Positions 32,722 through 39,524 of a stretch of 43,854 nucleotides of DNA are shown here, piece by piece. The position numbers and the translations under genes were made by a program. The notes under the pieces are model-generated. The model worked only from the letters and a program-made list of their open reading frames with translations, made no database searches and was not told the origin of the DNA. Within the stretch, counting starts at the first letter, position 1. Each line of letters begins with the position of its first letter. The stretch is from Phycisphaerae bacterium (GTDB taxonomy: Bacteria; Planctomycetota; Phycisphaerae; Tepidisphaerales; Tepidisphaeraceae): the NCBI GenBank assembly GCA_025924315.1, contig JAICIO010000043.1, positions 1 through 43,854 of the forward strand, in the 5' to 3' direction.

Positions 32722-33350
32722 GCCTGATCGAACGGATTCACACAACGCAAGTCCACACGCGGCGCGTGCGTCGATTGTGCGAATTGCTCTCGAACCAGTT
32801 TCCGCGCGAAGGCAGAGTCCTCGACGTCGGATGTGGTGACGGACTTCTCGCGCAGTGCATTCTCGAGCGCATCAACCAACCTCACCAAGCCCACGGCTTA
32901 AGCCGTGGGCAATTCAAGATCGAAGGCATCGATGTTCTCGTGCGCGATGACACGCACATTCCTGTGACGCGCTTCGATGGAAACAAAATTCCCTTCGACG
33001 ACAACTCCTTCGATTCCGTGATGTTCGTCGATGTCCTTCACCACACCGACGATCCGATGGTCCTGTTGCGCGAGGCCAAACGCGTCACCCGCGGGACGAT
33101 CGTGATTAAAGACCACACCATGAATGGCGTCGCTTCGGGGCCGACGCTGCGTTTCATGGACCGCGTCGGCAACGCGCGCTTCGGCGTTTCCCTGCCGTAC
33201 AACTATTGGCCAAAGCAAAAGTGGATGAACGCGTTCGATGAGCTGGGTTTGAAAATTGAACACTGGGAGAAAAATCTCGGCCTGTACCCCTTCCCCGCAA
33301 ATTTGTTTTTTGGACGATCGCTCCACTTCATCGCGCGATTGAGGAAGTGA
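32718..33350 (+). CDS. class I SAM-dependent methyltransferase with repeat-encoded insertion
   Basis: The protein has 210 residues and its ATG overlaps the GT2 stop. SAM motif I is RVLDVGCGDGLLA (33-45), followed by IPFDDNSFDSVMFVDVLHHTDDP with its acidic motif, then TRGTIVIKDH and the C-terminal FGVSLPYNYW. Residues 58-65 (AHGLSRGQ) come from a 22-nt perfect palindrome inserted in frame between motif I and the second strand (IEGIDVLVR), a loop position likely to tolerate it. The acceptor is unknown. Co-transcription with a polyprenyl-sugar synthase suggests a role in lipid or glycan modification. The next gene starts at the base after its stop. Confidence 0.85.
   Translation: MSLIERIHTTQVHTRRVRRLCELLSNQFPREGRVLDVGCGDGLLAQCILERINQPHQAHGLSRGQFKIEGIDVLVRDDTHIPVTRFDGNKIPFDDNSFDSVMFVDVLHHTDDPMVLLREAKRVTRGTIVIKDHTMNGVASGPTLRFMDRVGNARFGVSLPYNYWPKQKWMNAFDELGLKIEHWEKNLGLYPFPANLFFGRSLHFIARLRK
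32889..32910. repeat. 22-nt perfect palindrome inside the methyltransferase gene
   Basis: GCCCACGGCTT and its reverse complement meet with no spacer (32889-32910). The stem is GC-rich around a central TTAA. It reads in frame and adds a short peptide. It lacks the GTGG/GTAG start seen on other units. Confidence 0.8.
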
Positions 33351-33722
33351 ATGCGACGCCGTCTCTCGAAATTCATCCTGATCAGTTCCCTTGTCCTGCT
33401 GGTGATTACGCTCGGAATCTGGCCGGTCAGTTATCGCACGACGGTTGGGTACATCTGGACGACGGGATCGTTTCTGCTGGAAGGGAAAGAGAACGTCGAT
33501 TCGCACTTCGGCATAACCGCCGCGCACGGGATTCTGCGCGTCGAGCAATTCGTAACGCGCGTTCCCGCTACGCAACCGGTCGTATATGAAAACATCGACA
33601 GACTTCAGACCACCCGCGCGACCGCGCCGCTCTGGGTTTTCGCGATCGCCTGGAGCATTATCGCGCTCGTCGCGTGGCTGGCGCGGCGCAGTATGATCTC
33701 CGGGCAACCGAATGACGACTGA
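33351..33722 (+). CDS. hypothetical small membrane protein
   Basis: The protein has 123 residues and I do not recognise the family. There is one membrane helix near the N-terminus (KFILISSLVLLVITLGIW) and one near the C-terminus (APLWVFAIAWSIIALVAWLA). Between them is a soluble stretch of about 65 residues with TTVGYIWTTGSFLLEGKENVDS and a probable amphipathic segment. It begins at the base immediately after the methyltransferase stop and overlaps the next methyltransferase gene by 11 bases. It is therefore translated as part of the operon. The spacing strongly suggests a real gene despite the lack of a known family. Confidence 0.75.
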   Translation: MRRRLSKFILISSLVLLVITLGIWPVSYRTTVGYIWTTGSFLLEGKENVDSHFGITAAHGILRVEQFVTRVPATQPVVYENIDRLQTTRATAPLWVFAIAWSIIALVAWLARRSMISGQPNDD

Positions 33723-34374
33723 AACGAGCTCAATCAGCGAATGGGAAGCCGCCTATCAGCGCTTCGAAACGCCCGAGCAGGAAGTCGCGAAGTTCATCAA
33801 GCGGCTGCGGCAGATGGGCGCCGATTCCTGGCCGCGCGGCGCGAAAATCGTCGAAATCTTCTGCGGCCGAGGAAATGGGTTCGTGGCGCTCTCGCAACTT
33901 GGGTTCACGAATCTCGAAGGCGTCGATCTCAGCGCCGATCTCCTCAGCAAATACCAGGGCCCCGCCAAGACCTACGTCCGCGATTGCCGGCAGCTTCCGT
34001 TTGAGGATGGCTCCCGCGACATCCTCATCGTCCAAGGCGGACTGCACCATCTGCCGACGCTTCCGAGCGACCTGGAGCAGACGCTGAACGAAGTCAAGCG
34101 CGTGCTCAAGCCCGGCGGACAGTTCATGGTTGTCGAACCGTGGCTCACGCCGTTTCTTCGAGCGGTGCATTTCGCCAGCGAACGAAAACTCGTTCGCGCG
34201 ATCTCAAAGAAGTTCGACGCGCTGCACACGATGATCGTGAACGAACAGCGGACGTACGATCAGTGGCTCTCGCAACCCGATGCGATCGTGAAGCTGCTCG
34301 ATGAGCGGTTTGCGCGCGAACAATTCCGCGCGGCTTGGGGGAAACTAATGTACCTCGGAAGGCGCGGTCGTTGA
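33712..34374 (+). CDS. class I SAM-dependent methyltransferase
   Basis: The protein has 220 residues. SAM-binding motif I appears as KIVEIFCGRGNGFVALSQLG (45-64), then EGVDLSADLL with the acidic residue, VRDCRQLPFEDGSRDIL, a GGLHHLP loop and RVLKPGGQFMVVEPW, the standard order for class I enzymes. The first 40 residues are a helical cap. The acceptor is unknown. It is the fourth gene of the GT2/methyltransferase operon. Its 3' end overlaps by 30 bases the convergent GT-C gene on the minus strand. A repeat pair follows directly. Confidence 0.85.
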   Translation: MTTETSSISEWEAAYQRFETPEQEVAKFIKRLRQMGADSWPRGAKIVEIFCGRGNGFVALSQLGFTNLEGVDLSADLLSKYQGPAKTYVRDCRQLPFEDGSRDILIVQGGLHHLPTLPSDLEQTLNEVKRVLKPGGQFMVVEPWLTPFLRAVHFASERKLVRAISKKFDALHTMIVNEQRTYDQWLSQPDAIVKLLDERFAREQFRAAWGKLMYLGRRGR

Positions 34375-36144
34375 GGTCGCATGTGGCACAGCCGCCCTCG
34401 GCTGTGCTTTTGCAGGATGCACAGCCGGGAGCGGCTGGGCCACACTGGTCGTCGCCGACTTTTTCTTCGGCCACTTGTGCACGTACACCTCGACCTGCGT
34501 CGTCGGATTCCACTTCCGCGTGAGCATGCGGCGCCAACCCGGACGGTGAATCAATTCGTCGGCGATTTCGTCCATTCGATTGCGCGCTTTCTTTGTCGAT
34601 GGTTGCGGCGCGTCCGGCCTGGGTCGCCAGAGAACCAGAATCCCCATGTCCGTTGCGAAGAGGCGGCGCTCGACTTCATCGATATTCTTGTCCGGTGGGA
34701 AGCCGACGAAAGGCATACCGAGGTGATAGGCGAGGTACGTGCCGCGCGTGAGTGCCGTACTCGCCATCGGACCTTTCAGCATGTTCTCTGGCTTGAGGAT
34801 CTCTTGCGCGATCTCACGATAGCGCGGGAACGATCGCGGTTGCATCGCGGCATAGGTTTCGCGCGCGGCGGGGATGAAGAACGAGATCACGATGATGCCC
34901 GCGATCACCGCGCGAACCGGTGGAATCGAAAGCATTTGCCAGCGCGCCCCGAGGATGCGCAGGAGCAGGACGCACAGCGCGAGCGACAGCGGCAGCATCA
35001 TCGAATTGACGTAGCGCGGCTCGAAATAGATGAAGAGGAATCCGCCGCAGTAAATCGCGAGCGTGATCACCGTCCACAGCGCTTCGCTTGCGTCTTCGCT
35101 GCCGTCGAAGAGCCGGCGACCGGCGAAGGGCAGGAGCAGAATCGCGACGAGAGGAAGCCACAGCAAGTCGAGCGAGCCGGCGGTTTTCAGCAGCTCAATT
35201 GAGTTTTTGCCGATCAGGCTGACCTGATGAACGAAATTCTTCCGGCTGGAGAACGGCGACCAATCCGTCCGCGGAAGGAAGTCGGTGTACTCGTTGCGGA
35301 TGATGTATGGCGGCGGCGGGACCTGGAACCAGTCGGGGCGATCTTCTTCCTCGTCTTTCGGTCCGACATACGCATGCGCGATCTCGCCGACGGTGCTGAT
35401 CGTGAATTTGTGATAGCGATAGGAGAGCAAGCCGATCCAAGGGCCTGTGACGACGACAAACGCGATCGAGCCGAGAAGGCCCGTGGCGAAAACACGCTTG
35501 CTGATCTGCGAAACCGCGAGCGATGGATCGCGCCGCTTCGTTGTCCACGCGAAGAAGAGCAGCGTGAACGCGAAATGCGCGAAGAAGACTGGGAACGCGT
35601 ACGCCTTAGCGAGAAACGAGAATCCGCCGATCGCGCCGGCGAGCAGCGCGAGCCGCTTTCGCTCAAGTAATCGCGGCGAGTAAACGACTCCGAGGTAGAT
35701 GAAGAGCCATGTCGAAAGCAGAAGGTCCGGCGTGATGACGCTCGTCGCGACGTGAATTGCGAAAATGCCGATCACGCACATCAGCGCGCCCAGCAGAATG
35801 CCACGCACCTTCGCAACGCGGTGCAGAAACCACCCCGCCGCCAGCATGTAGAGGCCACCCCAGACCGCGAGCGTCCAATGCGCCGCATGCAGCGCATCGA
35901 CCCCGGCGCGCAAAAACGGAACGATGGACCACGAAATCATCGGCGACCAATACGCCGACGCGCTGCGCTCAACCCACCCATTGTTGAGGTACATCGCCCG
36001 GCGGATGTAACAGATCCCGTCCGGGTTGATTGCTTCCAAAACATTATTCGTCGCCGGAATCGCCAAGCCGACGTAGAGCGCGATTGGAATGAGCAGAAGG
36101 AGCGTGCGCCGCAGAAATGAGAATTTTGGATTTCCGATTTGCAA
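34345..36144 (-). CDS. GT-C (PMT/ArnT-like) membrane glycosyltransferase, TTG start, repeat-encoded tail
   Basis: The product has 599 residues and about ten to twelve membrane helices. The first external loop has INPDGICYIRRAMYLNNGW with the acidic residue typical of GT-C enzymes, then SASAYWSPMISW. The soluble C-terminal part (about 430-575) has PRYREIAQEILKPENM. The only possible start is TTG at 36144, because an in-frame stop lies seven codons upstream and there is no earlier ATG or GTG. This start sits inside the repeat at 36121-36216. The last residues SVAQPLPAVHPAKAQPRAAV are encoded by the repeat pair at 34383-34443. Both gene ends are thus repeat-derived. The function is presumably transfer of a lipid-linked sugar, perhaps one made by the nearby GT2. 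Confidence 0.8.
   Translation of the reverse strand: MQIGNPKFSFLRRTLLLLIPIALYVGLAIPATNNVLEAINPDGICYIRRAMYLNNGWVERSASAYWSPMISWSIVPFLRAGVDALHAAHWTLAVWGGLYMLAAGWFLHRVAKVRGILLGALMCVIGIFAIHVATSVITPDLLLSTWLFIYLGVVYSPRLLERKRLALLAGAIGGFSFLAKAYAFPVFFAHFAFTLLFFAWTTKRRDPSLAVSQISKRVFATGLLGSIAFVVVTGPWIGLLSYRYHKFTISTVGEIAHAYVGPKDEEEDRPDWFQVPPPPYIIRNEYTDFLPRTDWSPFSSRKNFVHQVSLIGKNSIELLKTAGSLDLLWLPLVAILLLPFAGRRLFDGSEDASEALWTVITLAIYCGGFLFIYFEPRYVNSMMLPLSLALCVLLLRILGARWQMLSIPPVRAVIAGIIVISFFIPAARETYAAMQPRSFPRYREIAQEILKPENMLKGPMASTALTRGTYLAYHLGMPFVGFPPDKNIDEVERRLFATDMGILVLWRPRPDAPQPSTKKARNRMDEIADELIHRPGWRRMLTRKWNPTTQVEVYVHKWPKKKSATTSVAQPLPAVHPAKAQPRAAVPHATSTTAPSEVH
34383..34443. repeat. REP-like inverted pair at the end of the GT-C gene
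   Basis: The left unit (34383-34406) is identical to the GTGG unit at 12821-12844 and 4941-4964. The right unit on the other strand (34443-34420) is GTGG followed by CCCAGCCG, CTCC, CGGCTGTG, with three differences. A 13-base spacer separates them. The pair encodes the C-terminal tail of the minus-strand GT-C protein. Confidence 0.88.
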
Positions 36145-36216
36145 TTGCGATTGAAGCCGAAGTCAGAAGTTAATCCGACTTCGGCTTCAATCGCAAATCG
36201 CAAATCGAAATTCGCA
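36121..36216. repeat. inverted element with 7-nt repeats flanking an 18-bp perfect stem
   Basis: The inner arms 36147-36164 and 36177-36194 are perfect 18-base reverse complements with a 12-base loop. Outside them lie heptamers of AATCGCA type (four copies, 36189-36216) and the complementary TTTCCGA/TTTGCAA-type series on the left. The element fills the gap between gspE and the GT-C gene and contains that gene's TTG start. Confidence 0.85.
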
Positions 36217-36224
36217 AATCCCGG

Positions 36225-38168
36225 TCACTCTTCCATGATCGTTTCGCGGACGACTTCTTCGATCGTGCTGATGCCGTCGAAGATCGCCATGAGGCCGGAC
36301 TGGCGCAGCGTGCGCATGCCGCGCTTCTTCGCTTCGGCACGCAGGACCTGCGTGCTGGCGTGCTTCACGATGAGGTCGCGCATGTCATCGTCGAGCAGCA
36401 TGATCTCATACAAGCCGAATCGCCCGCGGTAACCGGTGTTGTTGCACTGCTCGCAACCCTTGCCGTACCAGAACTTCTTTCCGGTGACGTCTTCGGGACG
36501 AAGCTCCAGCTCCATGAGCTGCTCTTCAGCGGGCGTGTACTCCGCCTTGCAGTTAAGGCAGATTTTGCGGACGAGTCGCTGAGCGACGATGCCTTCGAGC
36601 GTCGCGGTGACGAGGAACGGTTCGAGGCCAAGATCGAGCAATCGTGCGATGGCGCTCGGAGCGTCATTCGTGTGCAGCGTCGAGAACACCAGGTGACCCG
36701 TGAGCGACGCCTGCACGGCGATTTCGGCGGTTTCCTTATCGCGAATTTCACCGACGAGAATCGTGTCCGGGTCCTGACGCAGCATGCTACGCAGGATGCG
36801 GGCGAAGGTCAGTTCGATTTCCGGTTTGATCTGGCACTGAATGATGCCGTCGATGTCGTATTCGACCGGGTCTTCGGCGGTGATCAGCTTGCTGCTCACG
36901 TCGTTCAGTTCACGCAGCGCTGAGTAAAGCGTGGTGGTTTTGCCGGAACCGGTCGGGCCCGTGCAGATGACGATGCCGTTGGGGCGGTGAATGAGCTGGC
37001 GCATAACGTTGAGGTCATCGTCGCGCATGCCAAGCTTGTCGAGGTCCAGCTGCACGTTCGAGCGGTCGAGCACGCGCATCACGACGCTTTCGCCGAACAT
37101 CGTGGGAAGCACGCTGACGCGGAGGTCGATCGGCTGGTTGTTCACGTTCAGTTCAATACGACCGTCCTGCGGCATACGGCGCTCGGCGATGTCGAGGTTC
37201 GCCATGACTTTCACGCGCGACGCGATGGCCGGCGCGATGTGCGCGGGCGGCGGCATCATTTCGTACAGGATGCCGTCGATGCGGTAACGCATCTTGAATT
37301 CGTCTTCGAACGGCTCGAAGTGAATGTCGGATGCCTTGTCCTTGATTGCCTGCAGCAGCACGAGGTTGATCAGCTTGCGGACGGGATTGCTGTCGGCCGC
37401 TTCCTTCAGCGAGTCGAGGTCGATCGATTCGCCGCGGTTTTTCAGGTCCTTGAGCGCGTCGTCCTGCTGAAGCTCGCCGAGGATTTCCCCGAGGCCTTCC
37501 GCGGCGGTGTTGTAGTGCTTGTTGATGAGCTTATCGATCTGTTCCGGATCACCGATCTTGGCGGTGACGTTGTAACCCATCAGCGAGCGGAGGTCGTCCA
37601 GCGCGCGGAAGTTTTCCTGGTTCGCCATGACGACGGTCAGCTTGCGGGTGTTCTTGTCGAACTCGACCGGAAGCACTTTGTTGGTCGTCGCGATCTGCGC
37701 GGGGACGGCTTCGATCGCTTCCTTCGGAATGTTCACGCCGTCGAGATTGACCAGCTCGTAACCCTTCTGAGCGGCCAGCGCGATGTTGAGATCGGCTTCC
37801 TTGACATAACCGAGGTCGATGAGGATTCGGCCGAGGGCGCCACCCTTGGACTTTTGGAATGTGAGCGCTTCGACGACCTGCTCGCGGGTGACTTTGCCCA
37901 TCTTGGTCAGCACGCGACCGATGGGTCGGCCCTGGAGCTGATCGATCGGCGGCATGCCAGGCATTGTCGAGGGCGCAGCGGCCGGCGCGGGCGCGGCGCC
38001 ACCGGGAGTTTTAGTCGGAGGCGACGAGGCGCCGACGGACGGCGCTTTCGGCGGAGTCGCGCCCGGCTTGTTGGCCGGCATCCCCGGACCTTTCACGCCC
38101 TGCTGCTGCTTGCGCGGATCGGGCGCGCCGGAAGGATTAGAGCTCGGCGGTGGCGTGACTCGTGACAT
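36225..38168 (-). CDS. gspE: GspE/PilB-family assembly ATPase with Pro/Ala-rich N-terminal tail
   Basis: The protein has 647 residues. The first 72 are Pro/Ala/Gly-rich and presumably disordered. An MshEN/GSPII_E_N domain (about 80-165, with RPIGRVLTKMGKVTREQVVEAL) follows, then the N2 domain and the ATPase core. Core motifs are Walker A GPTGSGKTT (404-412), the Asp box AEDPVEYDIDG, Walker B LVGEIRD (471-477), and the His box STLHTND. Two CXXC pairs (ICLNC and CEQCNNTGYRGRFG) form the zinc-binding C-terminal module common in this family. It powers addition of pilin-like subunits. The ATG at 38168 has GAGGA six bases upstream. It is the last of three motor genes on this strand. Confidence 0.95.
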   Translation of the reverse strand: MSRVTPPPSSNPSGAPDPRKQQQGVKGPGMPANKPGATPPKAPSVGASSPPTKTPGGAAPAPAAAPSTMPGMPPIDQLQGRPIGRVLTKMGKVTREQVVEALTFQKSKGGALGRILIDLGYVKEADLNIALAAQKGYELVNLDGVNIPKEAIEAVPAQIATTNKVLPVEFDKNTRKLTVVMANQENFRALDDLRSLMGYNVTAKIGDPEQIDKLINKHYNTAAEGLGEILGELQQDDALKDLKNRGESIDLDSLKEAADSNPVRKLINLVLLQAIKDKASDIHFEPFEDEFKMRYRIDGILYEMMPPPAHIAPAIASRVKVMANLDIAERRMPQDGRIELNVNNQPIDLRVSVLPTMFGESVVMRVLDRSNVQLDLDKLGMRDDDLNVMRQLIHRPNGIVICTGPTGSGKTTTLYSALRELNDVSSKLITAEDPVEYDIDGIIQCQIKPEIELTFARILRSMLRQDPDTILVGEIRDKETAEIAVQASLTGHLVFSTLHTNDAPSAIARLLDLGLEPFLVTATLEGIVAQRLVRKICLNCKAEYTPAEEQLMELELRPEDVTGKKFWYGKGCEQCNNTGYRGRFGLYEIMLLDDDMRDLIVKHASTQVLRAEAKKRGMRTLRQSGLMAIFDGISTIEEVVRETIMEE

Positions 38169-38207
38169 GGGTGTCCTCGCTAAGTAGTTAACTCAACATT
38201 CACTTAC

Positions 38208-38255
38208 TGGTGATTGGTGATTGATGAATGACCATCAACCACCACGCATCAATCA
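38208..38255. repeat. heptamer repeat element between pilT and gspE
   Basis: TGGTGAT, TGGTGAT and TGATGAA (38208-38228) are followed directly by ACCATCA, ACCACCA, CGCATCA and ATCA (38231-38255), roughly their complement. It is the same heptamer family as the inner part of the element at 5638-5772. It ends seven bases before the stop codon of pilT. Confidence 0.75.
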
Positions 38256-38261
38256 GCCGGC

Positions 38262-39494
38262 TTACTTCTTGGCCGACATTGCCTTCATGCGTTCGCGATT
38301 GGCGGCGATTGCGGCGGCCTTGTCCGCGGCCGCACCGGCGGGTTGGCCCGGTTGAGCGGCCGCACCCGGCGTCGCACTGGCCTCGTCAGCTTCTGCCAGC
38401 AGCGCTTCGTCCGCGTTCTGCACCATATGGCCGGCCTTCTGCAGCTTGTCCACCATGAGACCCGGATTCTTGCTCTTGTCGATGCATTCCTCGGCGCTGA
38501 TGCGCCCGGCCTGGAAATGCATCCACAGGTTGTCATCGAGCAGCTGCATGCCGTACTTCTTACCGGTCTGAATATCCGAGTCGATACGGAAGCTCTTGTT
38601 CTCGCGGATCAGATTCTGAATCGACGGCGTGACGTACATGAACTCGTACGCGGCCACTCGCCCTTCCTGGTCGATGCGCGGGCAGAGCGTCTGCGAGAGC
38701 ACCGCGATCAGGTTGTTCGCCAGCTGCACGCGGATCTGTTCCTGCGAATCGGTCGGGAACGCGTCGATGATTCGATTGATCGTCGAAGCGGCACCCGAAG
38801 TGTGCAGCGTGCCGAACACCAAGTGACCGGTTTCAGCAGCGGTGATCGCGGCGCCGATCGTCGCGAGGTCGCGCATTTCGCCGACCAGCATGACGTCCGG
38901 GTCTTGTCGCAACGCGCGGCGGATGGCTTCCGAGAAACTCGGCACGTCCACGCCGATCTCGCGCTGCACCACGATGCTCTTCTTGTGGTTATGGTAGTAT
39001 TCGATCGGGTCTTCCATCGTGATGATGTGGCGATCGAAGTTGTCGTTGATGTAATTGATCATCGACGCGAGCGTTGTTGTCTTGCCGGAGCCGGTGGGGC
39101 CCGTCACAAGAAAGATGCCGCGTGGACGCCGGCAGATTTGCTCCGCCATCGCGGGCAGGCCGATCTGCTCAAACGTGAAAAACTTGCTGGGAATCAGTCG
39201 AAGCACCAGCGAGCAATTCCCCTTCTGCTTGAACACTGCGACGCGGAAACGCGCCTGATCGCCATAAGCGAAGCCGAAGTCGCCCGAGCCGGTTTCTTCG
39301 TATTCCTGCTGGATGCGCTCGGGGGTAATCGACTTCATCAGCGCGACGGTGTCTTCCGGCTCAAGCACCTTCGTCTGCAACTCGCGCAGCGCGCCGTGCA
39401 GTCGAAGTGTCGGCGGACGTCCCGTCGCCAGGTGCAAGTCCGACGCGCCCCGGCGAACCACAGTCTCGAGCAGTCGATCGATTTGAAGGCTCAT
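38262..39494 (-). CDS. pilT: PilT-family twitching/retraction ATPase
   Basis: The protein has 410 residues. The first 345 match PilT. These include the PAS-like N-terminal part with GASDLHLATGRPP, Walker A TGPTGSGKTTT (131-141), Asp box ITMEDPIEY, Walker B ALRQDPDVMLVGEMRD (194-209), the His box with GTLHTSGAASTINRIID, and the C-terminal LAEAD-type region. The last 60 residues are an Ala/Pro/Gln-rich tail absent from ordinary PilT. PilT disassembles type IV pili and is not part of a plain type II secretion system. It lies 30 bases from one assembly ATPase gene and 93 from the other. All three are probably co-transcribed. Confidence 0.94.
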   Translation of the reverse strand: MSLQIDRLLETVVRRGASDLHLATGRPPTLRLHGALRELQTKVLEPEDTVALMKSITPERIQQEYEETGSGDFGFAYGDQARFRVAVFKQKGNCSLVLRLIPSKFFTFEQIGLPAMAEQICRRPRGIFLVTGPTGSGKTTTLASMINYINDNFDRHIITMEDPIEYYHNHKKSIVVQREIGVDVPSFSEAIRRALRQDPDVMLVGEMRDLATIGAAITAAETGHLVFGTLHTSGAASTINRIIDAFPTDSQEQIRVQLANNLIAVLSQTLCPRIDQEGRVAAYEFMYVTPSIQNLIRENKSFRIDSDIQTGKKYGMQLLDDNLWMHFQAGRISAEECIDKSKNPGLMVDKLQKAGHMVQNADEALLAEADEASATPGAAAQPGQPAGAAADKAAAIAANRERMKAMSAKK

Positions 39495-39524
39495 AGATGT
39501 ACTTCCTTAGCTGTTACGTCCGAA

